64,000 bases of DNA from Liolophura sinensis (Eukaryota > Mollusca > Polyplacophora > Chitonida > Chitonidae). Positions within the stretch are counted from its first letter, which is position 1, and every line of letters begins with the position of its first letter. The notes below the pieces were generated by a model, which saw nothing but the letters and a program-made list of their open reading frames with translations, did no database searches and was not told the DNA's origin. The position numbers and the translations under genes were made by a program. The DNA lies in the NCBI RefSeq assembly GCF_032854445.1, contig NC_088307.1:19606017-19670016 (forward strand), read 5' to 3'. Shown piece by piece: positions 1 through 12,672 of the stretch.

Positions 1-1140
1 GTATAAGTCTTGTAGTTCTGTCGGTCGTTCGGTCAGTTTTTTATACATCCTACCTATTAAACGCTTTGTGACGTCGCTCTATTCATAAAACTGTACTTTC
101 TTCGTCTGGTAAGTACGCCTGGCAGGTCTGAATTGTCTAACCAAGCATAATTTGGCCAAGTCGCCATACCTAAAGCATCAGGACGAAAGCAAAGCCCCGT
201 GCTATCTCCGCACTTCTTATCCCTACTCCTTCCCACAGCTAAGTACAGAAATCGTTAATTATGTAACACTAATGCTTCACGACTCGTACTTTCTTATCCA
301 GGAATGTACAGTTACTCCGCCTTTTTCCACACCTTAACATGGACCTCCTATATCATCACTCAAGAAGATCAAAAAAATGTGTTGTGTGAGTGACGTCAGA
401 AGGTATCCTGTTACAACATAATGCTATGTTATCTTGAACATATATGATCCTTTTAATCAAATACAGTCTTTATGCTGAGTTAATACAATAATATGTGTGT
501 TACATTTAACAAAATATTTCACACACTACTTTCTAGCATCACTCAAACGTCTGACTTTCTGTTCACTTTAACAATATTTTTTGATAGTTTTATTACGTAC
601 CATTCGTTTAACGAAGGTCCTCAGTGCAACATGACGCGAAATCCTATGTTGTTGCTAACAAAGCTATTGCGAACTTGCGCTTAATGTTTTACTCTTGTCC
701 ATCCAACACATCTAGATAAATGATTTCACCAAAATCACTTATTGGCGAAATGAAACAAAAAGTATATTTACTTCATGAAGGAGACAGTACAGTGTCTACC
801 AGAGTCCCACGTAGGTCACATGTATTTAGAGGAACTTTGTCAAACTGACATTCGTGGAAGCACTGGATTACAGTTAGCTATTCCTTGTCAGTACACCGTT
901 AAAAACAAAGGTTCCCCAAGACACCACAGCGGGATCTGTGGCGTGAAGCAATAGAGAGAGATTTGGGGTTTTAAAAAGAACGCTTTCACAAAAGTACTGT
1001 AGTTGACAGAATGCCAATGGCCAATTTGTGTATTGATTTACCATAATAATAATAATAATAACCTGTTGACAGAATAACAGGTAGACCGATGACAAAGTCG
1101 ACATGGCTATATATGGCCTTGTTCTGTCCATTTGAAGTTT
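1..1140. other. Unannotated DNA upstream of the 64-bp array
   Basis: No gene recognised. A short (AAT)n run lies at 1043-1062. Open frames here are short and match nothing. Confidence 0.6.
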
Positions 1141-1524
1141 CTTAACTAAGTTATGACGAAATATGTATGAAGGATTACCCAACATTCATGGGAACAATTT
1201 TGTACTTAACTAAGTTATGGCGAAATATGTATGAAGGATTACCCAACATTCATGGGAACAATTTTGTACTTAACTAAGTTATGGCGAAATATGTATGAAG
1301 GATTACCCAACATTCATGGGAACAATTTTGTACTTAACTAAGTTATGGCGAAATATGTATGAAGGATTACCCAACATTCATGGGAACAATTTTGTGCTTA
1401 ACTAAGTTATGGCGAAATATGTATGAAGGATTACCCAACATTCATGTGAACAATTTTGTGCTTAACTAAGTTATGGCGAAATATGTATGAAGGATTACCC
1501 AACATTCATGTGAACAATTTTGTG
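1141..1524 (+). repeat. Minisatellite, 64-bp unit, six copies
   Basis: Units start at 1141, 1205, 1269, 1333, 1397 and 1461, each beginning 'cttaactaagttatg'. They are nearly identical; the last two carry 'catgtgaac' where the others have 'catgggaac'. The uniformity implies recent expansion. Confidence 0.95.
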
Positions 1525-3268
1525 CCACATCGCACCAATGGTCGGCAAAGTGCCACCAAAGCCTCCTCAACAAGCAAATAAATGGGCTGATGGGCTTAAC
1601 ATCTTGGAGGCCTGACCCCTTGGTGGTGTTTTCAAGTAATTGGTCATTAGATGTGGTGACAACACAACACTATAATTCTAGACCAGCATGATCTAATAAA
1701 CTGCAATTAGCATCACTGCTGGTGGAGACTTTTCTCCACCAAATTCTCCTTAAAGCTATGATGCTAGGGGAAGTAAAAGATTGCTACCATTTAAGCATTT
1801 ACATGAACAGTTAGAATAAAGCCCTAAGATACCTAATTATGTTTGGAGATTTGGGCCAGATTTTACAATCGATCTTGAAAATAATTTACAGCAAGTGTAA
1901 AATCACAATCGCGGCAAGAACAATGTATCGTTATGTTTTAATTCTATCTTCCATTATTAAATAAGGTATGCATCATTTATGAATCAACAGGAAACTACAT
2001 TAACTCTTCAAAACGTTGCTTTTTTACGAAATTGAATTGCAAGTGCTCGCAAATCAAATTTAAGTTTTAAATTACCAACGCTCTTGCCATGGATCTAACT
2101 CCGACGATTCTAAGCCGTCCATGAAATGAAACATCTAAAAAAGGGGTGATTTTAATTATTGATGAGATTAGAATTAGAGCCCATTAGATGATTGTATTTC
2201 TGTGTATATTTATTTCATTGTTTAATTTCATACAGAATTTTTCAAGCTTATATAATGATGGCAGTCAGTTTTACGAGAGGAAAACTTTTGGCTGGTTACT
2301 TTCCCACGTGTGAAGTACAAATATGCACTCCATATTGGTAGGTGACAAGTGGTCTTTAATTTTTTTATTTATTTGATTGCTCCACGCTCTGCAGCACCAG
2401 GAATCAAACAGAAGCAGCTATAAACTAATGCAACCGGACCACCACTGGCCTAGAATTACTCAAAATGCTGTGTTATGATCACATTTAATAAATATTGATA
2501 TGAAAGTAATACAAAGTCTAGAGGGTTAAAATCTACCAGCAGAATCCTGGTTTATGCAGGTGTGCAACACAAAAGCCTAATCCTTCGGGAAAACACTGGA
2601 TTGATTCCGCAGATTGTTTGTACTATAGCGATTGAAAGCCAACCAGTTATAGTTTCGTTGAATAGATATGGCAACTATAACGTATATAGTGTAGAGATCA
2701 GCTTCACTTCCCAAACCTGCGGTCTCAAGGGCATTTCCCTTTTTAGTGATGTTTTTTTTTCTTGTTGTTTTTATTTGTATTCGTCTCAAATCATAAATTG
2801 ATTGAATACCGTTCAATCCAGTGTTTTAGGGGTAATCCTGTTACCCAAGTGAAATGAAGACCCTGATCGAGATTAGAATGCGAATATGGACTTACACTTC
2901 ATCGCTTTCCGACGACCAGTACGTTTTACCCATTCCTAATTTTTTTCTGGAGAACCCATTCTATGTTTCGTTTTTTTTTCTATCCATCAGTTAATGTTTT
3001 GCCGTGCACGGAACTCTGCGGCACTGAGTATAGCTTATTAGATCAAACCTGATGACAGCTGAGGTCATTTATTTTTTCTTAACGTTCACGTTTGACGAGA
3101 CATTGCCTGTCAGTTATTTATGATCGAATTGCTCTGTCTTCAAAAATGCTCTGTGCGACGATTTGATACTCTTTCTTTGGCTTAATTTATGTGTGGTCAA
3201 AGGCTTTTATACTCAGTAAGAGAAATTTCTTTTTGTCAATGAAAAAAAGAACTTTCCTGACACATTAT
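1525..3268. other. Intergenic stretch with decayed family C fragments
   Basis: No gene recognised. About 1663-1850 resembles family C in reverse, weakly ('catttacatgaacagttaga'). The segment 2436-2562 is a clearer fragment of its 3' end on the + strand ('ctagaattactcaaaatgct' and 'cctggtttatgcagg'). Confidence 0.55.
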
Positions 3269-3704
3269 CTAGAGGGCGTGCAAACTGTTTAAGCATTTAC
3301 ATGAATAGTTTGACTAGAACCCTGACTGAGGAAGAAACTTTAAAGAAAATATTCAGCTTGTGATTTGGGGACTTTCATCACACTGCGTACGCACAAAATC
3401 ATTCTTTCATTCACACTGAAATTCCTCTGAGGGCAAAATACATTCGTCTAACTATTCGACCAAGCAGATAAATATTTCCATTTCATCACAACCATATCCA
3501 GAGTCTTCATATTTCAAGCAAAAGTATTAAAATATAGTCAAAGACGTACAGCACATAGAGTAAAACCAGAGCAGTGGCGACAGTGTGATAGCTTGCAAAT
3601 GATCACGGGTAACCGGTGAAATACACCCTCTTGTCAGTTTACCTCAGTCAGGGTTCTAGTCAAACTATTCATGTAAATGCATAAGCAGTTCGCACGCCCT
3701 CTAG
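3269..3704. repeat. Foldback pair: 63-bp inverted repeats separated by 310 bp
   Basis: The arm 3269-3331 is the reverse complement of 3642-3704 with three mismatches in 63 and no gaps. Both arms are internal family C sequence ('catttacatgaatagtttga' on one strand). They share variants other family C copies lack, so one arm probably derives from the other. Confidence 0.9.
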
Positions 3705-3888
3705 CACCATGGTTTAAGCAGAATTAGATACAAAAATGCAGTCATGTTAATAGAAATTCATTAGACGTCACTGGTCTAGAATTACTCAAAATGCTGTTGT
3801 CATCACATTTAACAGACAATCACATTGAAACTATGCAAAGGTACCAGGCTCTTGCTATGCAGAATCCTGGTTTATGCAGGAATACAAT
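3538..3888 (+). repeat. Family C interspersed repeat, longest copy
   Basis: Starts near 'aagacgtacagcacatagag', includes 'ccagagcagtggcgacagtg', 'agcaccatggtttaagcaga' and 'ctggtctagaattactcaaa', and ends near 'cctggtttatgcagg'. A second 5' end begins at once (about 3888-3945). I see no protein-coding content. The class is unknown: a non-autonomous DNA element or a SINE are both possible. Confidence 0.75.
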
Positions 3889-3962
3889 ATAATTAAAGAC
3901 GTACAGCATACAGAGTTAAACCAGAGCAGCTACCACAGTGAAACGTATTCACTAAAGTAAAC

Positions 3963-4048
3963 AAACCTGGACAAAATCAAACAAACCCTGGACAAAATCA
4001 AACAAACCCTAGACAAAATTAAATAAACCCTGGACAAAATCGAACAAG
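3963..4048 (+). repeat. Short tandem repeat, about 21-bp unit, four copies
   Basis: Units of the form 'aaaccctggacaaaatcaaac' minus or plus one base, with small changes between copies. Confidence 0.85.
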
Positions 4049-4089
4049 CTACGTCAGGGAATTTACATCCAACGCTAATTATGCAACAC

Positions 4090-4690
4090 TCTCAATCTGG
4101 TCTAAAGGGTCACAAAATGAACCGGCACAAAAGGCTTGATCAAAATAGGACAAAAAATGAATGCACGGAAATAAGAAGCAATCAGATTCAAGGAAATCGT
4201 TAAATATGGAAAATTTTGAATTTGATCTAAGGGGCAACAAAATGAACCGGCACAAAAAGTTTGATCAAAATGGGGGGGGGGGGGATTGAAAGCACGGAAA
4301 CAAGAAGCAATCAGAATCAAGGAAATCGTTAAGTATGGAAAATTTTGAATTTGATCTAAGGGGCAACAAAATGAACCAGCACTTAAAGCAGTGAAACTAG
4401 AAGAAATCAGAATCAAGGAAGTCGGTTAAGGTACAAGACTTTGAATTTGATCTAAGGGGCCACAAAATGAACCAGCACAAAAACTTGATCAAAATGGGAA
4501 AAATTAAAGCACTGAAACAAGAAATAATCAGAATCAAGGAAATCGTTAAATATACAAGACTTTGAATTTGATCTAAGGGGCAACAAAATGAACCAACACA
4601 AAAAGCTTGATCAAAATGGGGAAAACTTAAAGCACTGAAACTAGAAGCAATCAGAATCAAGGAAATCGTTAAATATGCAAAATTGTTCAC
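4090..4690 (+). repeat. Minisatellite, about 121-128-bp unit, five copies
   Basis: The landmark 'tctaaggggcaacaaaatga' (first copy variant) occurs at 4101, 4226, 4354, 4451 and 4572. The third copy is shortened to about 97 bp. A run of 13 G lies at 4272-4284. Open frames on the minus strand here are products of the repeat. Confidence 0.9.
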
Positions 4691-6527
4691 AGATCCCGTG
4701 GCTTTTCGAACTTAATCTGAAATATTATAAAACAAACCTGTACACAGAAATTTTGAAAAAATCGGGCAGTATTTGAGGAATTATTGCGTTGAACGAAAGC
4801 GTCCTGACTTTCGGGATAGACGGATAGACAGACAGACAAGGGCAAATTAGTATTCATCCCGAAAAGCGATAGTGTGACATGACTAAAAACTACAGCAATA
4901 CTCGGTTTTGGAATGTATCAGAATGAGACAAAGGCACTTTTGCTCCTCCGTCCACGAAGATGAGAGCTCGAGAAAAGCTTTCCCGTCTGTTGCACACGGT
5001 TCTGCTGACAGAGATTATAGGCTGGATGAGTGACTCGGTACTTAAACCTCTGTAGTATTCCTTCCCTCGCCTTAACGAGTCGCTTTAACCTTGAACTGTA
5101 TCAATAACAACGCGTTTCCACAGGCTCGAGTTTGCCTGGCTACAGAGGTTGCAGTGTACGTTTTCTTCAGCAGTTTATCCACGGGTATGTCCCTGTCCTG
5201 TATTAGCGCGTATCGATAACGTAAAAAGCAAAGCGACGGCTCTCCACAGCGATTATGGGATTACTGTTATCTTAGCTGTAAAACCACTGAGCACTGCTTC
5301 TCTGTCGGGCATCGAGGGTATACATGTTCCATAGTGGCTACACAGGAGGCACATCTCTAAATGCCAAAAGATTCCATGGTAAAACCTGCTATCTATGCGT
5401 CGAAATATTCATTGGTATACACAGTCGTCATTGAAGATGGAATGAATGATTGTGGGTTAACACCACATCGGCAATATCTCAGCCACATCGTGGCGAAAAA
5501 CGAAGATGGACGTCCCAGGTGAATTCCCTAAACGTTCATCGCTTTTTCCAAGCCATAAAAACATTAAATATTCTTCTCAGATGCATGCAGCGGATTTGTA
5601 TACTATCATACATAACTACCATCAGTTCCCGCTCTTATATTGTCGTTTCCAATGACACCTTTGACGTCTGTGCATGCGCAGTTTCCATGGAAGACAGGAT
5701 CGACGTCTGCGGCGTTTCCTTCTTAAAATGTCGGAGCGTCAATTCCCGAAAAGGTAGTCAGCAGGAGAAGGATATATAATTTATATCTCTCTGTTCGCTA
5801 CTTCCGGAATCCTCGCGCTTCCATGACACCCGTCGCCTGCGTCTTCCAATTCCCCATTCTCAACATTGTCTGCCAATCGTTGTTCTATAACAGGGCCCGC
5901 TATTTGGTAGCGGCGTGCTATTTCAGTGCAAGTCGGGCGATTCAAAACAAATCTTAATCCAGACTTCAGGAATATACCAAATTATCAGTTCGTCTCTTCG
6001 ACCAGCCATCAAGGTAACAGTGACAACTCAACCACCTGTCCACTATACATGCTAAACAACAAGTTTATCACGTTAACTCACCAAATAATGCATCCAGTCG
6101 TAATGCAAAAGCGTATTTAGTTTGTCGCAACACAGTCACATTGGTATCAGACATGGGTGCTTGGCTGAAAGCACCTTGTTTACTGATATTTTTTAAGTGA
6201 TTCAAGGACGGCAACAGTTTTCCGTCATCGAGACTTGTCAGTTGTCAAGTTTGACAATGTTTAGTTCTGTATGTAGGTTGTGCTTCAATCAACATCACCC
6301 ATTATTACAGCGAGATCGCTTGTCAAAAATATTCCATTGAACACTTTCATGCTAACTATCTAAAATTTTGCAGTAAGCATAGTTATCTTGTATAGTATGG
6401 ACGGAGTGTCTAGAATCTCTGCATCCTGATTTTATCCGATCTCACATATCTAGGGCTGTATATTCATCGTGTTGAATTATATCTTCACGTTGCATGTATA
6501 AGCAGCTAGAGTCTAAGCGTGCGATTA
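4691..6527. other. Unannotated DNA
   Basis: No gene or known repeat recognised. Short open frames at 5149-5334 and 5450-5779 match nothing. Confidence 0.5.
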
Positions 6528-6778
6528 TTTTGATTTATTTGATTGATGCTTTTACGCCGTACGCAAAAATATTTTACTTATACGACGGCGGGAGAAAAAC
6601 GGACAGAGCCTGGGGGAAATCGCGATCATCTGCAGGATACTGGCAGACCTTCCCACACACAGCCCGAGAAGAAGCCAGCATGATCATTACTTGAACTCAT
6701 AGCAACCGCTTTGGTGAGAGGCTTCTGGGTCATTGCGCCGTGCCGACACGCTAATCACATCGGCCACGGAGGCCCCCG
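6528..6778 (-). repeat. Family A SINE (tRNA-derived), inverted
   Basis: It reads in reverse: the (A/T)-rich tail lies near 6535, followed by 'acttatacgacggcggga', with the tRNA-like head at the right end ('cacggaggcccc'). The body is diverged. Confidence 0.8.
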
Positions 6779-6925
6779 CGCGATTAATGACAATTTGCAT
6801 ATTACACTGTGTAGTATACAGTTCGAATCCAGATTAAATGTAGATTACGCCAGAACATGCCTGGCGTCCTTTCCATCGTCTTTGAAAACTGGTTATTGCT
6901 TCTATTTGCAAGGAACAATACTGAT

Positions 6926-7240
6926 ATAATTAAGACGTACGGCACAGAGAGAAAAGCCAGAGCGGCGAGGACATGGTGACATCTGGCAAATGGTTCACAC
7001 GTAACCGGTGAAATACGCCCTCTTGCCAATTTACCTCAGTAGGGTTTTATTCTAACTGTTCATGTAAATGCATAAATAGTTACAAATAACACGCCCTCCT
7101 AGCACCATGGCTTAAGCAGAATTATGTCATGAAATGCAGTAATGTTAATTGCTATTGATTAAACGTCACTGGTCTAGAAATACTCAAACTGCTGTGTTGT
7201 CATCACATTTAACATACAATAGCATTAAACAATGCAAATT
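6926..7240 (+). repeat. Family C interspersed repeat
   Basis: Nearly the same span as the 3538 copy: 'agacgtacggcacagagag', 'accggtgaaatacgccctct', 'tagcaccatggcttaagcag', 'catcacatttaacatacaat'. Confidence 0.85.
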
Positions 7241-7373
7241 GGATAACGTTTTCGATTGCTGATCAGAAACGTCCATTATTATGCTCGACGGCTTGCCCAC
7301 GAATGTCTGTTACGACGTCCACACGCTGTATCCTGACGGTGGACACTAGTTAGAGATCGTGTGAGCTGACATT

Positions 7374-8133
7374 GAAACAAGAGGACGTGTTTGCTGGTGT
7401 TAGAATAAATGCTTAACATTGCTGTGTAGAAACAAGAGGACATGTTTGCTGGTGTTAGAATAAATGCTTAACATTGCTGTGTAGAAACAAGAGGACGTGT
7501 TTACTGGTGTTAGAATAAGATGCTGAACATTGCTGCGTTGAAACAAGAGGACGTGTTTGCTGGTGTTAGAATAAGATGCTGAACATTGCTGCGTTGAAAC
7601 AAGAGGACGTGTTTACTGGTGTTTAGAATAAATGCTTAACATTGCTGTGTAGAAACAAGAGGACGTGTTTGCTGGTGTTAGAATAAGATGCTGAACATTG
7701 CTGCGTTGAAACAAGAGGACGTGTTTACTGGTGTTAGAATAAATGCTTAACATTGCTGTGTAGAAACAAGAGGACGTGTTTGCTGGTGTTAGATAGATGC
7801 TGAACATTGCTGCGTTGAAACAAGAGGACGTGTTTACTGGTGTTAGAATAAATGCTTAACATTGCTGTGTAGAAACAAGAGGACGTGTTTGCTGGTGTTA
7901 GAATAAATGCTTAACATTGCTGCGTTGAAACAAGAGGACGTGTTTGCTGGTGTTAGAATAAATGCTGAACATTGCTGTGTACAAACAAGAGGACGTGTTT
8001 GCTGGTGTTAGAATAAATGCTTAACATTGCTGCGTTGAAACAAGAGGACGTGTTTGCTGGTGTTAGAATAAATGCTTAACATTACTGTGTAGAAACAAGA
8101 GGACGTGTTTGCTGGTGTTAGAATAAGATGTAT
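7374..8133 (+). repeat. Minisatellite, 55-bp unit, 14 copies with alternating variants
   Basis: Each unit begins 'gaaacaagaggacgtgttt'. Two variant types occur, one ending 'cttaacattgctgtgtag' and one 'ctgaacattgctgcgttg'. They alternate through the middle of the array (copies 5 to 10), with a linked 'ttact'/'ttgct' change, so a 110-bp dimer has been the unit of copying. The last copy is broken. Confidence 0.95.
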
Positions 8134-10589
8134 AACACGGTAGCATTGAAACCAAGCCTGTGAATACACCTCTTGTTGAACTGAGCATTCCGAAGCTCAG
8201 CTGTAAGACGGCGGCTCACAGATACAGGCCTGGCCGATCGATCGATGGAATAACGACGTTGTGAACGTCATTAAAAATTAAGGTCCGCTGGCGACACTCT
8301 GTTGAGAGAGTGTCAGGCCATCCATTGTAGCTGAAGGCGTTGAAGTTCTCGTTGCCACAGAACCTAGTGTCGTTTGGAGGTGTTTAAATGACGAGACTGG
8401 TTCGATTTCCACCGGGTTGGCGAAGTAATAGCCTCCTTTTTTGACACGTAATTCGCTGAACTAGTAGCCATCTTGTCCAGTGTCTTCAAAGACCTCAGCC
8501 TTGCTTTCATTTCAGTGGGGCTTCTAGCCTGATGACGCCTCCTGTCGACGTTATATGCGTGTAAGCCTCAACAAACGAGACAGACAAACGACTTCCCCGC
8601 AGTCTTAACTTTACGTTTCGTCTTGTAAAACTGATAGACTTTAAACACAAATAAATTTAACTCCTAAGGAACTACTGTTGATTTTTTGGGTAAAACTGTC
8701 ATCTCCATCCAGAGTATGTCAATGCCTCAAAACACCAAACACCTTGATTGTATATCTTTGAACATATAATAAAAGACTCACAAGAAAGAGAGTTAACCAG
8801 AGCAGCGACGACAGTTTGATAATTTACAAATAGCCACACGTAATACAGCATCTTGTCAGTAAGCCGCAGTTAGGGTTTTATTCTTACCCTATTTCGTTAT
8901 ATAGTTGCTCTTGAATGAGATCGAACCGGTGCGTACAAAGCATACAATATAAGCGGGAAATCCGAAAATGTCATGCCATCACCTGTCCACCGTAGAATGA
9001 CGTTTGATATCAAGAGCCGCACCTTACCTAGTCCAAACAGTGTCAATAGACAGGTAACAGTGATCGTTACCAAAATATCCGATGCAAATAAATATGTTTA
9101 CATAACGTCTACCTGATTACATGCAAACCCCAATAACCATTAAGTTGCCAGTGAAGTGTAGAAGAAATCTCTGCACAGTAGCATACTTATTACTTAAATG
9201 GCAGATTCATGTAGATATTCGTGGATTTGCTATGTTTATAATTCGCTTTCTTTGCGGCGGATATAAGTATAAATGGCATTTTTGTGGCGGATATTGACAA
9301 TTTTACGGTAGATAACGGCACATTTCACATTTTTTCGTTCTTTATGTGATCAAATTACTAATGAAGCGAACAGATGTGACAAAAGTTTACCCCAATATAG
9401 AATGATTGTCAGACATTGCGGTTACACAATTTCTTTACAAGTTGTTAAATACGCGATTTGTCTACTTCAGATGAAGTTTGCCGGGTATGGAATTTTTTGC
9501 AAACTTTTAGTGCTTAATTTGAGCAAAACGCCTTTGCGACATTGATCGCATTTTGTTACAAGGCCCTGAATAGTTAGGGTATGTAGTACTACACTGTAAC
9601 CTGATATCACTACGTACAATACGGTCGAGTGCGGACATCAAAGTGAAAGTAAAACGATCGGCAAAGTAGTACTAATAATTGGCCTGAGCACACACAACAG
9701 GTGGAGTACACTGTCACGTGACATTACTACTATGGTCAGTGTTTTTTTTCACTGATGCTGACGGTGCTCACATTGTAGCACTCCTGGGCATGCGCCAAAG
9801 AAGTGTAGACGGAATTCAGGAAAAAGTGTTCACTGAACACGAACAGCAGTGAAGCTGATTCTTTTATGTGTGTGGGCAGGGACTGGGGGATGATTATGGT
9901 GTGATATGTTACGGATATGCCAAACAGGAATTTGACATATCAAAAATACACAAATGAAAAACAAATTTTTTATTTTCCTTAAGATTTGTTTTCATCATGT
10001 TCAGTTTCCGACGTTTCGAATTTTTTTTTTCTCAGACACCAAGATAATTTATAAAGTACAAAGGACAAAGTATCTCCCGCCTTGAGTTCTTTTTTTTAAA
10101 TCCATTCTGAACCGGTTCCAAGTATAAAAATTTATTTGCCATTAAAATTTACAAAAGATGTCCTTAAAAAATGAATGATGATGCACTATATAACCCGCCC
10201 ACCATTTTAACTTGGAAATGATTGTGCTCAAACCAGGGAAAAATCCAAGCCACGCAATTTGGAAAAACATGTTTATAAGAAAGGACTTGTAGACTGCCAG
10301 CTATATATACCACAAAAATAATGTTCTGAATGTTCGTGTTCCTTGTTTTAGCTAATGTGACATTTTAGGCCATCATATGGCGCCAAATTCTAATCTCCTT
10401 CGCTCCAATTCGAGTTAGCTGTATGTGGCTTTGATTGTGTGGGCCCAGTTGTTTTTTTGTTGTTTTTTTTTGTAAAGAACGTACTTCTCAGAAAATCATT
10501 GTATTAAAAAGATGTAAAACACTTTCCTTGTCTCACAGATAGAAGCCTTTCTATCTTATTTGTTGTTTATTTATGTTTCTTCACTTCTA
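8134..10589. other. Unannotated DNA with one partial family C copy
   Basis: No gene recognised. The segment 8767-8892 on the + strand is the 5' part of family C ('ccagagcagcgacgacagtt'). Confidence 0.6.
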
Positions 10590-10705
10590 CCACGGCCGAT
10601 GGTCGTTGGTTTCCCTCGTGTTCTACCCAGTTTCTTCCCATAATAATGCTGACCGCGGTCGTATAAGTGAAATATTCTTGGGTACGCAGTAATAAATCAC
10701 TTGTA
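10580..10705 (+). repeat. Family A SINE, 3' fragment
   Basis: It keeps 'ataatgctgaccgcggtcgt' and 'cgtataagtgaaatattctt', with a diverged upstream part ('ggtcgttggtttccctcgtg'). Confidence 0.8.
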
Positions 10706-11994
10706 CCATGATGACCAGTATGCCATAGGTGGGAGAAACGGGTGCCAGAAATATACCACTGACCTTTGGCAAGCTTTACTGGATTCGAACCCGTAATTCG
10801 AGAGCTGTTGAAGAACCCATTGGTCCCAATAGCCAGCGAGCTACCTTGTGCCATAATGTACATCAATTAATGAAGAATATTTCAACAGACTGAAAATAAA
10901 CTTTTGTTCTCTTTGCCTCGTAAATTTAATCTGTTTAAATATCCAGTGTGGCGTAGTTGTTCAACATGGATGCATGTACGGTCTTACATTCTCCGGGTTA
11001 CATGGAATTCGAAACCATTAAAAAGCAAAGTGATCGGTATTATTATTTCAAAGGCAAAAGGTTCAATGCTGGCCTTGAGCAGGGGATTTCAAGTTTTTCA
11101 CTGATTCTAAATTTTTTGTGTAGAACAACGTTAGTTAAAGACCACTTGTCTTCCACCAATACGTTTGTATAGGATTGAAATATGAGGATTCAAATAAATA
11201 AATAAATAAATAAATAAAATAAGAATTTAGAATTTATAAATAAGAGTAAAGCCGTTTATGGCTCACTCTTGGTATACTAGTTTCTATACTAATAACTTTG
11301 AAGTATTGGAATTATCACACAAATGGTGTAAGGCGCCTTATGCAGAACCCTTTGGTCAGATTATTGCTACCCATGCATGGATAATCAACAGTGTCAGAAC
11401 TGAAACTATCCCTGTTGATGCGTAACATCAGAAGTCCATTACCTAGAAGTATGCAACTTCCCCACAGCTAGTCTCCAAGGCACTTCACACTTTTCTTAGA
11501 TCTCTAAGACATTATATAGCGTATCTGCGGAGCAATGTATTTTTTCTTTCCCTCTATTGCGGAGCAAACCTTTAAGAAACGGCTGATGCATGATGGGTTC
11601 CAAAACGTGGTTATGTTGATATAGACTTTAAAAATCACGACAACGAAAAGTTTTGTTAAAGGACAACAGTATCTTTGATAGTAATTGTTTTATAGTTGCT
11701 TGAAAATGTGAAAATAGTCAATGGGTTCTTAACTGCATAGAACAATTATCAGCCAAATCGTATGTTTTAAATACGGAGTTTCGCTTTCAAGATATGGCCA
11801 GTTCTTTTAGCAGCGGTTTATAGTTAGATGATTCCCATGTTTCAGTTGACAATTTCCACCCAAGAGGTTGACATATTTCTCTACCAGGTGGCGCAAGCAT
11901 CAACATATGACATAGCATGTGTACTGTGCCGTGGAGACTAGCTGTAGGGGAGTTGCATACCTCTTGGTAATGCACTTCTCCGTCCGCGCTTTGC
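10706..11994. other. Unannotated DNA
   Basis: No gene recognised. (AAAT)n lies at 11190-11218. A tRNA-like B box in reverse ('ggattcgaacccgtaattcg' near 10782) hints at another decayed SINE. Confidence 0.5.
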
Positions 11995-12250
11995 AATATG
12001 ATTAAAGACGTACAGCATAGACAGTAAACCCAGAGCATCGACGACAGTGTGATAGCAGGCAAATGGTGATATATAACCGGTGGAACACGGTCTCTTGTGA
12101 GTTTACCTCCCCTTAGCACCATGGTTAAAGCAGAATTAGACACAGAAATATACACGATGTTACCTCCAATTTATTGGATGAGACTGGTCTAAAAATGCTC
12201 AAAACCCTGTTGTCATCACATTTAACGTACAATCACATTTAAACAATACT
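11995..12250 (+). repeat. Family C interspersed repeat
   Basis: Contains 'agacgtacagcatagacagt', 'cgacgacagtgtgatagcag', 'tagcaccatggttaaagcag' and 'catcacatttaacgtacaat'. It lacks about 60 bp in the middle compared with the 6926 copy. Confidence 0.85.
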
Positions 12251-12357
12251 TGCAAGAGTAAGTGAAAGCCATGCGTTCGCGATGCCTTGCTGGCAAAAAG
12301 CGGTAGGCGGTGATCTCTGATGTAGATTTTCATTAAAATCTGGACACCACTTGCTTC

Positions 12358-12672
12358 ATACTCCTTACAGTGCATGCCTCGCTCTCTAGCTTTCGCTTTA
12401 CATTACTGCGAACACTAGACAAGCTTGACCCACGAAGCCTGTGAGACGCACGTAGGCATGCTAAGTCTTAGCCTCACCACTTGTGTGTGTATGATGCATT
12501 GTTAGAGGCAAGGACTAAGATGGATTGTTTGTGTTTTCTAACATCACTTCCTGTCTCACCAGCGATACCCCAGTGACCTCGGCGTTGTTCAAGATTTCTG
12601 TACAAAATTTTCTGGTGGTGGCAGTGATGTAAAGCGCAAGGTAGAGAGCGACGCATGCGCTGTAAGGAGTAT
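12358..12672. repeat. Element with about 51-76-bp terminal inverted repeats
   Basis: The arm 12358-12408 ('atactccttacagtgcatgc' onward) is the reverse complement of 12622-12672 with a handful of mismatches, and similarity fades inward over roughly another 25 bp. A related arm occurs at 52562-52628. The inside has no coding sequence. This is consistent with a small non-autonomous DNA transposon (MITE); target-site duplications were not established. Confidence 0.7.

Noticed and set aside
4102-4690. Minus-strand open frames with the repeated 'FCCPLDQIQ' motif
   Set aside because: They are the translation of the 121-128-bp tandem repeat.
7613-7807. Minus-strand open frame with repeated 'TPANTSSCFYTAMLSIY'
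   Set aside because: It is the translation of the 55-bp minisatellite.
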